The notes: generated from the sequence alone by a model not told the origin. Counted from the first letter of the stretch, positions 1-12,700 are shown. The stretch is 64,000 nt of DNA from Trochalopteron elliotii (GCA_024734555.1 JANPWX010019233.1:373183-437182), one strand, 5' to 3'. A program made the numbers and translations.

Positions 1-1129
1 TGTCCAGTTCACCTGGTCTCTCGCACATCTGTTTCCCTGGTTCTCTGCAGTACTGTGTGCTGTGGTACCTCTGAGATCTCTTGTGGTAGCCCAGCAAGGT
101 GCTTTTCCAGGCCAGATGCAGATCAGTTAAAGGAAACCTCAAGGTAATAGGTATATGAAATAATCATCTTGGATATTCATCACATCCCTATAAAACTTGG
201 GATAAAAGAAATACTCTTTATTTTGGCTTTTCAGTCAGTTGCCAAAAGACATAATTTATAGCTACATACGATGATTTATAGCTATATACAGTAACATTTA
301 TATATATGTTGGAAACCATCTATGGAATTGTCTTCTTCTATAGCAAGTTATTTGCTATATATTTAATAATTATATAGATATTACATTAGTATGTGTGTAT
401 TACATTACATAGATGTGGGAGCAGTGGATTAATTTCATAATTTAATTATCAGTTGAGTTAAGCATCAATTAAATTTGTGTCTCCTAAGAAGTCATGGCAG
501 GCATAAAATTGAGTATAGTTTATACGAACCTTATGACAATAAACTTACCTTTCTATCCATTGATTTTTGCAAGAAATCATGTGAAATGCACATAAATAAA
601 TTAAAATATGACTGAATTGAAAAAAACTCTCTTTATTAGTTGCTGTTATTAGTACAGCCTTCTAGTCATTTATGTACTTTTTTTTTAGCTTATAGCCCTT
701 TTTTTTTGCTTAGGGAAAATTGACTGGATACTAAGGTGACTTGTGTTTCTTTACTATATCAATGGAAGGATTTGTTAGCACTGACTTTGAAACAAGAGCT
801 TCTGAATTATTTCTTTTTCTATTGCCATCCTGCCATTTCCTCCACAAACCTAGGGCATGGCCAAAATGTGTTATGAAGAAGTAGATCTCCATATCAGCAT
901 GTTTGTGTAATAGTCCCATGATAGCCACTGCAAGCAAAGGTAGCTCTATTTTTAAATGCAAGGGTAGCTCTTTTTTTTCTGGTATTTGCTATCACAATGG
1001 AAGTGCAAGCCCTTTGGTCCAAGAGCAAGGAAGCCTTGACAAAGAGGCTCTTTAGCTACACTAATGTGAAGATGTCTTTCTTCTCACATAAGTGGTATAT
1101 CTCACATATAAGTGGTCTTCTCACATATG
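1..1129. other. Upstream flank, no gene recognised
   Basis: AT-rich sequence with no recognisable coding region; the open frames here are short and lack splice context or family resemblance. Around 1080-1135 a short motif resembling TCACATAAGTGG occurs three times in loose tandem. Two similar CCTTTGGTCCA motifs at about 1010 and 1137 suggest a small local duplication next to the CR1 fragment. Confidence 0.6.
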
Positions 1130-2190
1130 TGGGGGCCTTTGGTCCACACATCATCCTTCTCTCTAAATTTGATAGGTGAACTATTCAGTGGATGAGGAGT
1201 TGGCTGGATGGTCACATCCAGAAGGTAGTGGTCAATTTTTTGACCAACATCTGTACAAGAACTGCCCTCCAGGGGTCTGTAGTGGAATCAGTATTGTTTA
1301 AATATCTTCATCAATGACATGGACAGCAGGATCAAGTACACCCTCAGCAAGTTTGCAAATGACACTAAGCTGAGTGGTGCAGTTGGCACACTTCAAGGAC
1401 ACGGTGCCATCCAGAGAGACCTGGACAAGTTGGAGAAGTAGGAGCCATTGTTGAATCTCATGAGGTTTAACAAGGCCAAGAACAAGACCTTATTTCTGGG
1501 TCAGGGCAAGTCCCAGTATCAAAACAGGCTGGGTGATGAGCAAATCAAGAGCAGCCCTGCAAAGAATGGGGATGCTGGTGGACGAAAGGCTGGACAAGAG
1601 CCAGCCATGAAAAACAGTAGTGTCCTGGGCTGCATCCAAAGCAGTGTGGCCAGCAGGGCCAGGGAGGGGATTCTGCCCATCTGCTCTGCTCTCTTGAGAC
1701 CTCACCCGGATCCTGCATCCAGCTCTAGGGGTCACCAGCACAGAAGAGGGCCACAAAGATGATCAGGAGGCTGGAGCACCTTTCCTGTGAGGAAAGGCTG
1801 AGAGAGTTGTGGTTATTCAGTCTGAAGAAGAGAAGGCTCCAGAGAGACCCTCAGCAGTCTCCCATACCTGAAGGTGCCTATAAGAAAGATGGGGACAGAC
1901 ATTTTATCATGACCTCCTGTGATGGGAAAAGGGGCAGTGGTTTTTAAACTGAAGGAAATCGATCTATATGTAACGAAGAAGTTTTTCAGAATGAGGGGGG
2001 AAAAATACTGGCACAGGTTGCCAGAGTCGTGGTTGATTCCTAATCTCTGGAAACATTCAAAGTCAGGTTGGACAGGACTCTCACCAGGTTTACTTCAAGA
2101 TGTCCCTGCTTATTGCAGGGATGTTGCACTGGATGACTTTTAAAGGTCCCTTCCAAACCAAACTATTCTGATTTTATGATTCTGCTCTAT
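1130..2190 (+). mobile_element. CR1 LINE fragment, 5'-truncated, plus strand
   Basis: The segment reads like the 3' third of a chicken-repeat-1 non-LTR retrotransposon: the C-terminal part of the ORF2 reverse transcriptase followed by the 3' untranslated region. Recognisable pieces in order are GGCTGGATGGTCACATCCAG near 1201, a phrase reading roughly as '[20 protein letters not shown]' near 1300-1365 (equivalent to the usual fingers/palm FADD region, with the catalytic FADD reading FAND here), CTGGGCTGCATCCAAAGCAG near 1626, AAGATGATCAGGAGGCTGGA near 1757, and the 3' end GATGACTTTTAAAGGTCCC followed by a short TGATTTTATGATTCT tail. The frame has many stops and a deletion near 1710-1740, so it is a dead copy. 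Boundaries are approximate. Confidence 0.9.
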
Positions 2191-5100
2191 TATGTACATG
2201 GGAAAAACAGGTGTGATGTGGGAAAACTCTTCTGCCTGATGTTTCTCCACAGGTAGGCACTGGCCGTATAGAAGAGGTTTTCTACCATGCCGACCAATGC
2301 ATCTCTCTCATTTGCTGGTCCTGCCCTTTCTGTCTTTCATTTACACAGCATTTCTTATTTCATAAAGGAATTGTTACTTGGACAGGATAGGAGAGTAGTA
2401 TTGGGGTTTGCTTACAATACCTTTTTGTTTAATTTTGCTCTCAGGTTGAAAATGTTGGACCTTATTGATGTGCGAAGAGTTGTCTGGCTGTTAATGTCTT
2501 TCTCAGAAACTTTTCATTCTGTAGCATTTCCAGAGGTATTAAGTTTTGTTGTATCAGAGGTTTCTAAGTGTAGAATTATTGTCATGTTAGATTGCAGGGA
2601 CCCAAAAAGAGCTGGTCAAAAAGATCCTTTCCGTGAACAATGGGTTTAAGAAGAATAGAAATCTTTCTGTGTTGCAGGAAACAATGGAATTTGTCTTCTA
2701 TTTTCTTTGCTTTCCTGTGGTACCAAAGGTGCTCCTTCAGAAAAGACAAAGAACTATAGGTGAATAATGATGGTGCAGTGAGCAGGCTTCAAAAACAAAA
2801 TGTTTTAATATGAAAGTGGCAGCTCTGTCTTTAAAATCTAGCAAAGCAGGTCATAAATTTTAGTGGGGTTGCTACATCTTTGCATCTCCTAATAGGCCTC
2901 AGACTGTAGGAGCTGATCTGATCTGAGCACTTGCTTTTTCCAACAGAAATATGAGATTCAAACCTTGAGTTTTTCACTGAAGTGACAAAAAGTCCCCCAA
3001 ACCACACAAACTCTGACCATAACATTCCTAATATTTCACAACTATTTTTAATCATTATTGTCAGACTCTTGGGGGGGGAAAGAAACTTTTCAGAATTTCC
3101 TTCTGTACTTTCCAAATCTTCACCATCTATGGTTAGCAAAAATGTGGGTAGGGAAGTGGGGGTGTCCTGGGAATACAGAGAAATCTCCTTGATTCAGTTT
3201 CCTCATATATACACTTAATAGTCTCAAAATCATTCCAGTATTGGTAACTGTAGGAAAAAAACATTCATCAAAAATAAAACTAATTAAGGCTTTGTCTTAA
3301 GGACAAACAGTTTAAATGGTCTACCCCAAGACACCCAAGGGTTTTGTGGTGGAAGTGAAGCTCCTATCTCATGATAATATCCTGTCCATCAGAGCTTCCT
3401 CACTGCCACTGACAGAAGTTTGTATTCTTGCACTCACTTTGTGCAAGTACAAATGATTAGGCAAGGTACAAAGCCAAGGAAAATAGGCAAGTGAATAAGA
3501 GTTGGTTTGTATTAAACACTGCAGCATATAACAACTCTCATCCCTAAGGTACTGTTTGCAGAAGAAGGCGACGATAGAACTCATTTTGACAGGAAGCCCT
3601 GTGGAAGCTAGAAGATACATTGAGCTCACTATTTTTAGTTTATTAAAGCTATCTGTTATGTTTCTTCATTGTGTTAAGCTCTCTAGCATCTTCAGAGAGT
3701 TATTGCTCTACTCATTGAAAAGAAGGGCTGCTTGCTATGACTCCTCTGTCTTCTTTGACGCAAGCACACAGGCTGAACATTTTGCTTTATAGCAGATGCC
3801 TAATGCCAAGTGGACATGAAAGGGACAAGATAATGATGAGTATGGTACCTTCCCAAGAAACTCTTTCCTGAACTTCAAAGGAAGAAAAAAGTTCTAAGCA
3901 TTACTTCAGGGGGTGTGGGATAGGGGAAAGCCATGGTCTTAAGTGTTGTGTGTTCTTGTTTCTGAGTCCTTTTCTTTCTTTTAACTATGAACCATGAAAG
4001 CTTAATCGTTGGATATGATTACCTTTATAACTGAACAAAGTTACCATGCCATACATCTTCTAAGGTGCATGCTATTTTAAATCAGAAATTTTTTTTCTAC
4101 CTGTTTAATTTTGTCTCCTTTATACAGCCTTGGAAAAGCAGTAGCAGATAATCATATTTACTTGCTCAAGTTTAATTTCACCATCAGTGCAAGGGTTTTT
4201 TTTCTCCTTTCATAAAAGAAATACATTCAGAACTCAAACAAGAGGCATTTAAATATGTATAATTTTAACATTTTAGCTGCTCAGTCACAACCAGAAATTC
4301 ATCTGCACAAATTTTCTCACTAAGTTATATCTCCTGGTGTCCTACCCACCCATTCTACAGACAACTCGTGGTCTAGACCCTGTACATTTGAGGTTCTATA
4401 ATTTTGCATGTACAATGGGGTGGAACAAGTGAGACCTCTTCTGGTACACAGTCAGTCTTGCACTTTGTTCTTGGATTATATTCTGGGCAGAAGAATGTTG
4501 AATCCAACACTGACATTGAATAAGAACCTTTATAAATTCCTGAGAGACTACAGTGAAGAGGAGCTGATTGGTATGCCTATGTTCAAAAGAAACAGTAGTC
4601 TTCGTCTCTTTGCACCTCATTTGGACAATTATTCAGCTTTACTGATGAATGTAGACACAATACTAAGAATCAATTATAAACAGAGGTGAAATATATGCAC
4701 TTTGTGGGGATGTGAAGGAAATTTCCTTTAAAGGAAATGTGAAAATGGCAGATCAGTGAATCCTACTAAAGCAAATTGAACATTTCCTAACCTCAGTTAT
4801 GAGATATTTAAACTTTACTGAGAAGGTGTTTTCTTCCATAATCTGAGAAAAAACAGTCATTACTGGCAAAATGAAAAATCACCATTGCTTTATCGAGTGT
4901 TTCTTTTACACTTCCCTCATGAAATCTTCATGCCCTACCAAAAAAACAACCAAACAAAAAAAAGGTGGAAAAAAGTATTTCTTCTTTGGCTGGAGAGCTG
5001 CCATTAAGAACATCTCCATTATCAGGGAAGGCCGTTTACTGCCCCAAATGGAAACATGTTTTGCCATACTTGAATTGCCCAAGCAATATTACTTAATGTG

Positions 5101-5334
5101 TTTTCATGTCTTTGATAGAATTATTTAATGCACATGTTTATTATTCAAACGAGCAGAATTGGTTTGGCTTTGTCTGAGGGGTTTTTTTGCCAGGATGTGT
5201 ATGTTAGCACTCACGCTCTTATAGTGCAGCTTCTAACCACTGCCACTTGCCACTAGCACACCAATACTATGCCAGATCAATTAAATGCTTCCTAGGGCCG
5301 TTTTATCAGTAAATCAAGAGTGAATTTATTTCAC
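2191..5334. other. Upstream flank, no gene recognised
   Basis: This interval lies between the CR1 copy and the CpG island. It holds several 75-120 codon open frames (for example 2287-2649 plus and 4408-4689 plus), but none shows a protein family I recognise or convincing splice signals, so I treat them as chance. It also holds a run of nine G at about 3071 and an A/C-rich tract at 4937-4963. It could contain TRPM3 enhancers or an upstream TRPM3 transcript, but nothing visible shows this. Confidence 0.55.
4937..4963. repeat. A/C-rich low-complexity tract
   Basis: A-runs interrupted by single or double C. It is one of about ten similar tracts in the window, four A/C-rich and six G/T-rich on the plus strand. 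Confidence 0.7.
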
Positions 5335-5555
5335 CCCCGCCCCAGCCTCTCTCTTGTCTGAGCCTTGGCCCCACCTCCCCTCATGCCGGTTTCCCTTTCC
5401 CCGCAATGCTCTGGGAAAGAAAGTGCAGGTACCCCTCCCTTGCTTTATTTAAATTCGCTTCCTTCTGCCCTGCCTTTGGCCCAGGGAAGCGCATGAGTGA
5501 GGCAGGTGGCTCGGCTGCGAGCCTGGCCAGCCCCGCTGCTCCCGGGGGCGGGCGG

Positions 5556-5567
5556 GAGCGGCCGCTC
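5556..5567. promoter_or_regulatory. 12-bp GC palindrome in the CpG island
   Basis: GAGCGGCCGCTC is its own reverse complement and lies immediately downstream of overlapping GC boxes. No specific binding factor can be assigned from this alone. Confidence 0.6.
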
Positions 5568-5631
5568 GCGCTGCATCCCGGTATTCCTGCCGACTGTCCC
5601 TCTCGGCGCCCGGAGCCCCCTGCCCCGCTGT

Positions 5632-5728
5632 NNNNNNNNNNNNNNNNNNNNNNNNNNNNNNNNNNNNNNNNNNNNNNNNNNNNNNNNNNNNNNNNNNNNN
5701 NNNNNNNNNNNNNNNNNNNNNNNNNNNN
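5632..5728. other. Assembly gap (97 N)
   Basis: The run is 97 undetermined bases inside the CpG island, about 210 bp upstream of the TRPM3 start codon. The odd length suggests an estimated gap rather than a fixed placeholder. Any conceptual translation across it is meaningless. The flanks are extremely GC-rich with hairpin and G-quadruplex potential, which probably explains the gap. Confidence 1.
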
Positions 5729-5732
5729 TGAT

Positions 5733-5760
5733 GGGGGGCGGCGGCCCGCCGCTGCCCCCC
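5733..5760. repeat. GC-only hairpin next to the gap
   Basis: A near-perfect inverted repeat: GGGGGGC pairs with GCCCCCC (7 bp), then one G/T mismatch, then GCGGC pairs with GCCGC (5 bp), with a 2-base loop. Two further C extend the 3' side. It would lie in the promoter or 5' UTR of TRPM3. Confidence 0.8.
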
Positions 5761-5765
5761 CCGCG

Positions 5766-5812
5766 CCCAGCCCAGCCCAGCCCATCCTAACCCAGCCCAG
5801 CCGAGCCCAGTT
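5766..5812. repeat. CCCAG pentamer-like array
   Basis: An imperfect tandem of CCCAG/CCCAT/CCGAG units. The complementary strand has a regular series of GGG runs spaced by two bases, giving strong G-quadruplex potential within about 130 bp of the start codon. Confidence 0.75.
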
Positions 5813-5935
5813 TCTGCCCTGCGGCATCGCGGGCGGGACGCGCCGAGCGTGGGATGCCCGCGCCCCGGAGGGCGGCTTTCGCGGTAGGCGCTGTCAGGTC
5901 TGCGGCTGATCTCCCGGTGGGATTTGCGGACGGTC

Positions 5936-6025
5936 ATGAACCAGACCGAGGCTCCCCGGCCACTCAACTGGACCATCCGGAAGCTGTGCCATGCCGCCTT
6001 CCTCCCCTCTGTCAGACTCCTTAAG
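5936..6025 (+). CDS. TRPM3: TRPM3 first coding exon (N-terminus, 30 codons)
   Basis: TRPM3 is a heat- and neurosteroid-activated, calcium-permeable TRP melastatin channel of the plasma membrane. This exon encodes only the extreme cytosolic N-terminus that precedes the large melastatin homology region. The frame reads [18 protein letters not shown]... to ...FLPSVRLLK and differs from the human start MNQADAPRPLNW by two substitutions (T for A, E for D), as far as I recall the human protein. It ends in AAG followed by GTACTG, a good donor in phase 0, matching the human exon junction before the AQKSWIERAF exon. The ATG is preceded by an in-frame TAG at 5885-5887, 17 codons upstream, so translation must start here unless an upstream exon is spliced in between. 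TRPM1 is excluded because its N-terminus is unrelated at this point. This is a partial gene: the remaining exons lie outside the window. Confidence 0.95.
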
Positions 6026-9000
6026 GTACTGTGGGAGCCCGCTTTGCGTTCGAGAACCGGTGTCTGCCGCTAAGCACCTGCCTGGAGGGCTGCGGTCGCT
6101 GTTGCTGGAAAGTTAATTTAGAAATAGTCCCAAGTTTGCTATTAATTACCTTGCCTGCTACCTGTAAAAACCCCTTGTGAGCACCTGAAGGTACCAATAT
6201 TGTGTGCCTGTACTCTATTCAGTGTGCTTGTCTGCCTATGAAGGTCTGTGAAAGGGGTAAGAAAGTAGGGGAAGGTGGATATCATCTGTGCTTCAATTTG
6301 CTTTGTCTTATCAAGCTGCGAACTTCCAGGGATGAAGAAGGTGTCTGTTTCTAAGGCGTGTTCCTTTGTGAGCAGCCCTCTGCTATCTGTTCTTCGGGTT
6401 ATCTAGCCCCTAGGCATTATCTGAAGATCCAGTACCACTCTGACCAACTTGTAGTGGAGCAATATGTGGCTGGAAAAAAATTTATCTTGGTTTGCTGTAC
6501 ATTGGATCAGTTAAAAAGACGGGCAGTGCAGACAGCATCAGTGAAACTTTCTGATATTTTTTTATTTGTTTAAACTAAGTGTCACGGTTTTGAAGGTGCT
6601 TTTTAAAGTGTTTTCAAATGTGCTTTCCAAAGAAATAATTATTTTCTGCTTCAAAAAATTATTTGGGATTATATACTGTGGAGGGCTCTTATTCTCAGCA
6701 TGCAAAGTACCATTACTACTGTGTGCCCCACTGAAGCCGTTTTAGAGGCATTTGTAGCTGGAAAAGAAAATCTCTTGAATCAACTTTTTGGTGAAAAATA
6801 GGTTACATTAAACTGAAAAAATAGGTTACATCAACCTGAAAAGTCTTTTTTGTTCTTGGAACCTCTCAACTGGATTGTACAATGAAATTTTAAACAATAT
6901 ACTAATTTCCCTATAGGCTTTGTTTTATAAAACATTTTCTTCATTATAATATTTATATCATTTCATCATAGTGTTTGATAGTTTGGGTTTGAAATTGGTA
7001 TGCATCCAGGTAAAGCATGGCTAGTCTGACAGTATATTAGATGGTAATGTTTGATATAACCATTTGCTTTTGTGTGAGTAGCTTGGAAATTAGGTCAGTT
7101 CTTACTACTGCAACATGCTTGAGCAGTAGTATAGCGTATGACATTGCATTTAGCAGACATATGTTGTATGTATAATTATTGTATATATGATTCACAAGTG
7201 ACCCTGCTGTGTATCCTAGCAGGTATTTTTCACATCCTCACGGGAAGAGGCTGCAGTTGAAAAATATTTCCAAACCAGATGTATGGCTGCTAGGGGGGTA
7301 AATTGTGACCATCTCCAAAGAACAAAAGAAAGATAAAACTTAGATTTCTGAAAAATCATAACATAACTAATACAGAACGTGGTGTTGATTGTTTTGTAAA
7401 GGCTTCCCCCCCAGCCCCAGAAGCGCTCATAAGAATATGCAAACTTTATAAGTCCAATGCCTTTAGAACAACATAATTTTGCCAAGGTGTGAGGACTGGG
7501 ATGCGGGGAGTTTTGCTGTCATCTTCAATACCTGTGGATCAGGGACTGAGGGGGCATAATCTGCAGCATTTCTTCTTTGGTGGATGAATGTTGCCCCATG
7601 TGTATGGTTTCTCTTCATTGCTTATTAAAGATGAGCATTGTGATTCATTATTAAAAGAGCTGACTAAAAAGGATTTTTTGAAGCTACAGCTATAACCCAT
7701 TAGGGAAAGATAGTGACTGGGCCCTGCAGAATTAAAAAGAGCAGGGAAAATAACCAGAGATAAGCAAGCTCTGCACAGAGGATGTGCAAGGTGTGGGGAA
7801 GACCACAGCAAAGCAGGTGGAACTCTGGCTCCTCTGTCAGCTCATCAGCAATGCTCGTTGACTGGAGAGGGAAATGCATACATCAGCATCTTCAAGGCTC
7901 CCCAAAAAAAGCTTAAATTTTTGCCCCATCTCTTTGTCTTTTATCATTTAATGTGTTTAAAGCAAATGACTGATATAAAAACAGAGGCCCATTGTCTGAA
8001 TTCCATCAGCCAACCTGAGGAAATTCTCCTGTCACCAAGGAAAGAGTGTAGTAACAGCAGCATTAAGCTACCAGAGGAGCAGTATAAATATTTTCCTGCA
8101 TACAAAATATGCTTTTCTAATTCATGTTTTTATTCCCAAAATAAAGAAGAAACGTTTTCTTTTTCCTAAATGAAAGGTGCTCCTCTAAATCCAAAAACAT
8201 TGGACAGGCAAGTGCAATAATCTAAGTTCATTTTTTTAAATTGCTCAGTTTCCAATTAGATTAAGTGGTCTTAAGGACTAATGCAATATTGTTTCTAAGT
8301 AGACATTCCCTACATCCTTTCCTATACAGCTTTTCCCTACAGACAGTACTCTCAATAACAAAATAAACTTTGCAAAGCCTGATATGTTATGGCACATTTT
8401 TATTATGATATGCTTTACCTATCATTGGCAAAATCTATTTCAATGTACATTGTAAATTTAGTTAGAGTATGAAAATGTAAAACACTATTCTGTCATTTTA
8501 ATTTCTGTACTTACTTTAGACCACCAGAACAAAACTAAATGACCATTAAGATCCAAGATAAGCTTTTTCCTGAACTTGTAAGAATGAGAGATAGCAGAGA
8601 TTTCCTCTTTTACACACACAAAAATTCACTGTGACATTACCTGGACCTTCGTAATAAAGGTCTGAATTTTTCAATTATTTCCATGTCTTTTCAATGAAAA
8701 ATAGTTTAAAGTTCTTATCCTGTGGATACAATTTTAAATGTAGCATCAGTGCTTTCATAGTGATGGGTCTAAATAAACACTGAAATCTAAAACTGCATGG
8801 AGGAAATGTGTTGTTGAGAAATTACTGTTTTTAAAGTAGTTACTAAAAGGAGTTATTCAGCAGGTATGTTAAGCTCTTGTTCCATCCTGTTGAAATGGAT
8901 GAGCAGTGCTCAGTTGCATCAACTGATGGTGGATAGAGCTCTGGCCACAGTGGTCTCATTTAATTTAGATAAGCTAGATTTGTAGATGTGTCCAGTTTTG

Positions 9001-9444
9001 CTCCCTTTGCTTTTCTTCCAGGCACGTGTTCTGTTCTAACCCACTTCACTAATACCCTCATGTTTAGGTGTAGTTGTATAATCCTGTTTTCTCAGTTTTT
9101 CGTTTTCTGACAGGCACATACTAGGAGCTGCATTGGAAGTACAGATTGAAATAATTTGTTGGAGAAGATTTTTACCACTTGTGCCATCAGCTCATCCTTC
9201 ACTGCTCCTGTTCTTTTCTCTAATAAGTTATTTGCTGTAGCACATTCCATGCTGGTATTTTTTTGTAGTTTCAATATGCTTAAAACAGGCTAACACACTG
9301 CCTAATGCCTTCCTGTCTGAAGTGAGGACTAAGAACTGCTTAGTGCAGAGAGGGTGGCTTTGTGCAGAACTGTCATTCTCCTGAGATAATCAGGCTAGTT
9401 TTAAAAAACCCAGACATTTTAGAACAATGTTTTAGGTTCTTAAA

Positions 9445-9493
9445 AATGAATGAATGACTGAATGACTGAATGAATGAATGAATGAATGAATGA
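9445..9493. repeat. (AATG)n microsatellite
   Basis: About twelve AATG units, with two interrupted by ACTG variants in the 5' half. Typical short tandem repeat. Confidence 0.9.
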
Positions 9494-9610
9494 TATCATG
9501 CTAAAGATTTCACTCATAGGGCACTGTTGCCCTAGGAGAGGCTGCAGATGTTGTGCTTGAAACAAATACAAGACATGCCATGTGATCAAGAAATGAGCAG
9601 TATGCTCAAG

Positions 9611-9628
9611 ATAAATAAATAAATAAAC
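9611..9628. repeat. (ATAA)n microsatellite
   Basis: Four to five ATAA units in a row. Confidence 0.85.
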
Positions 9629-9754
9629 AGAGAGTAGAAGAGGACTGAATAAAAAGAGGTCTGTGATGTGCAATAAGTTTTAACACCACAGATATATAGA
9701 TGTGCAAGTGTAGAAATACTTTATGAAATATTTGAAAAGCAACAAATTACCTAC

Positions 9755-9773
9755 TTTTTTTTTTTTTTTTTTT
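9755..9773. repeat. Poly-T run (T19)
   Basis: Nineteen uninterrupted T on the plus strand, which could be the reversed tail of an old retroposon. No element was recognised beside it. Confidence 0.9.
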
Positions 9774-12700
9774 CTTAATAAGACTAATAAACTAGTAAAC
9801 TGAATCTGGCTTGGATGTCAATAACTAGGCTTGTAAGGCCTAGTTTGGAAGGACCAGAGGAAAGGAAACAGAGTCAATCAGAGGAAACACTGGGGGAAAT
9901 GCTTTGGCTATTCTTCCCCAACATACAGCTTGGCAAAAATGCCACCTTAGCTCTACTAAATAAATAAGAACATTAGGTGACCTGGGCAGTAGTCTGTCCT
10001 GAGCTGGTGGAAGAGATCAGACACTAAATTTTGTACCAAATTAAAAACTAGATCTTCTTTTTATTAATTATTTTTATTTAATTGCCCTACCAAGAATGCA
10101 CAAGGTAACCCAAAAGAAAATTAAAATATTGAAAAATAGCTCATTGGAATGAGACACAGTGTCTTTTGAATGTGACAGTAACCTAGACATGAAATTTTCA
10201 CTGGGCTGATAGATGTGAATAAAAAGGGTGGACAATATTTCTCCTGCTACAGCAAGTTTGGTTATGTCCATAAAGAAGGTGTCTACAGGAGTTAAGACTG
10301 GGAAATACCAGGCAGGCTTTATTAAGGTATATGGTGAAATAGCACAATGTTTAATGTCGTGCATCAACTAAAATTACACTGCTATTTGATTAGCAAATAC
10401 AATTTTATTTCAGGATAATTTCAAAAAAATCTGATTTGGCAAATTGGGTGAGGAATATTGTTTCCCCAGAATGGTGGAAGAATGAAGTATGTTCTTTATT
10501 AAACAGTAAATGTTTATATTTCTGAAGCTGCTACTGTGAGAAAATGCAATTATAAGAGAGAAGAAAGTTGCATCTTTTGGAGGTAATTTTATTTCTCAAA
10601 TGGATTGAGGAAATAATAATAATATTAAAAAAGGTTATTGGACTGATAGGACAGTCTTGTATTTCAGGAGAGATACTTTTAATAAAGCATTTTTTAAAAA
10701 ACTTGAGAGGTGGATTTGTGTGCCATGATCACAAGAGGGTAATGTTAGATTGTGTGGTCTTCAAAAAGAGAAGCATAAGTTTTTTATGCCCTTTTATTAA
10801 CTATCAATGAGAAAATAAGAAAAAATTTAAACACAAAGGAAGTAACAATTCCAAGATTTTTTTTTTTTGCTCTTTGCTACTCTTTTGATATCCAGTTTGC
10901 AGTGAGGTCTTCTACCTTACTAAATAAGAATTCTAATTATTATTTTAGTTAATTTACAATATCCATCCTTCAAACTGCAACAAAATGAGAGGACAGATTT
11001 ACTAAGTCTTGATTGAAAAACTGAGATTCTTGAAACAGTTCTTATGCATACAGTTATCATTGCAGAGGTGGTATACCAAATGTTTTTGAAAGTAGTATGC
11101 ACAATACCGACAGCAAAATTAAGGTAGTAGTTTACCTGTGTCTGCACTCAGCTTATTGAGTTAAATTATAATAATGAATGAGCCAACACTGTGCATCCCT
11201 CAGGAGGATTTGATGCATTTGGGGAAGCCCTTAAGATCAGACTGACACACAGGCATGGAGAAAGTATCAGTCAGTGTAACAATCTTTTTATAAATTCCCT
11301 TATAGAAAAACTAGTCACACCTCTGTGTATGGTGGGATGCTGTGTATGGTGTGAAACACAGATGAGTTTTATGTGCGCGTGTAAATTTTATTCAGAAAGA
11401 AATTATTTGGTAAACTTCTGTTTTCCTGTCAGAATGAGCATAGTTGTATCTATCACCTTTGTAATACATGTTACATGTTTCTGATACTGATTCACAGCTT
11501 TTCTGGAGTGTATTATTTGTCCTGAGAAGCACAAAAGCCGTGCTTCCAGCAAAGAGAAATACTCGGCATTCTGTTCTGTGTTCTGCTCCTTGTGCCATCA
11601 GTTTCACCATTTAAGGATGACAGGAAAGAGACCTGGGGCTAGAGCATTGCTGTGTTTTTGCAGTCTCCCACTTTTATGTAAAAAATTAATTTTACACCCC
11701 AAACCAGGGAAGCAATGGGTGTTGCAATGCAGCTTCACAACGCCTTTGCACAGGTGTCCTTGCATTACTCTGTTCAGCTGTCAGCTGTGCCTCTAGTACT
11801 TCACATTCTATAACCAAGTAATGGCAAAATGGTGGTGACATTTCACAGCTGAGTTTGAAGAACTGATAATATGTCTTTTGGAGGTTGAACATTCTCAAAA
11901 GCTGCTTATTTCTTGAAGTCATGCTTCTCATCAGCAGCAAGTTGAGCTGATCGCTTTAATGTGGCAGCTGGGCATGTTCATGTGTAAGGATTTTCTGACA
12001 GATTATGCCAGTTCATTTCTTCAGAAAGCAAATGAAATGTGGAAGTTGGTAGTTATTTTTCCATTTTATATAAAGTACTCTGTGGTTAATTCTTTGGTGC
12101 AGTGTACATTTTTCATGTGATCCAGGGGAAATCAGAGCTTATTTGCTCTTTGCCTTATTGACAGAATCTTTTCCATGAGTCTGACTTGGTTTGATGGCCA
12201 CTGACTTGGAAGAGATGTAGCACTAAATTAGTTTCCACAACAAAGAGTATATTCCCAATTAAGAAAAATATAGAGTGAGGGATAAAAACAAAGAGTGTAG
12301 TGGTGGAAGTCTTTCCATGGAAAAACCTACATGTAAGAGGCAGACACATCAGTGCTCTTTTGACAGCAGAGACTGTAGTCTACTAATGCCATGCAAAGGG
12401 AAAAATAGTTTTGATTTTTAAGTTGGAAAGGGCTCTGTGAATGCACAGTTTCTTATTTTAAACTAGAAAATTTTAGGGGATAAAACTGAAAGAGTTTTCT
12501 TTCTCAGTATGTCACTATCATGTGAGAGCTTTTTTTTTAAAAAAAGTCATAGAAATGATAGTGTTAAATTTTCAGTCTTGATGCAGCAACTACAGTAGAA
12601 AAATACTTGGCTGTCTAAAATAAGGAATCTCCAACTGTTACAAGTTATTCTCCTGCACCTCAATATTATTCTCAATGTTTTCCCTTGACCTGGCTTTCAT

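Larger units (their letters stand above)
5335..6080 (+). promoter_or_regulatory. TRPM3: CpG-island promoter region of TRPM3
   Basis: This is the only strongly GC- and CpG-rich block in the window, in sharp contrast to the AT-rich flanks, and it ends on the first coding exon. It contains GC-box-like sequence (GGGGGCGGGCGGGAG near 5544), a perfect 12-bp palindrome GAGCGGCCGCTC (5556-5567), a GC hairpin next to the gap, and an array of CCCAG-type units. A possible TATA-like string (CTTTATTTAAAT) sits at about 5442, upstream of the gap, but CpG-island promoters usually start at dispersed sites, so the transcription start is not determined. Neighbouring sequence supports plus-strand transcription into the exon at 5936. 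The gap may hide part of the core promoter. Confidence 0.8.

Noticed and set aside
5381..5976. Long open frames on both strands across the CpG island and gap
   Set aside because: They read through the 97 undetermined bases and through GC-rich promoter sequence; only the 30-codon frame starting at 5936 matches a known protein.
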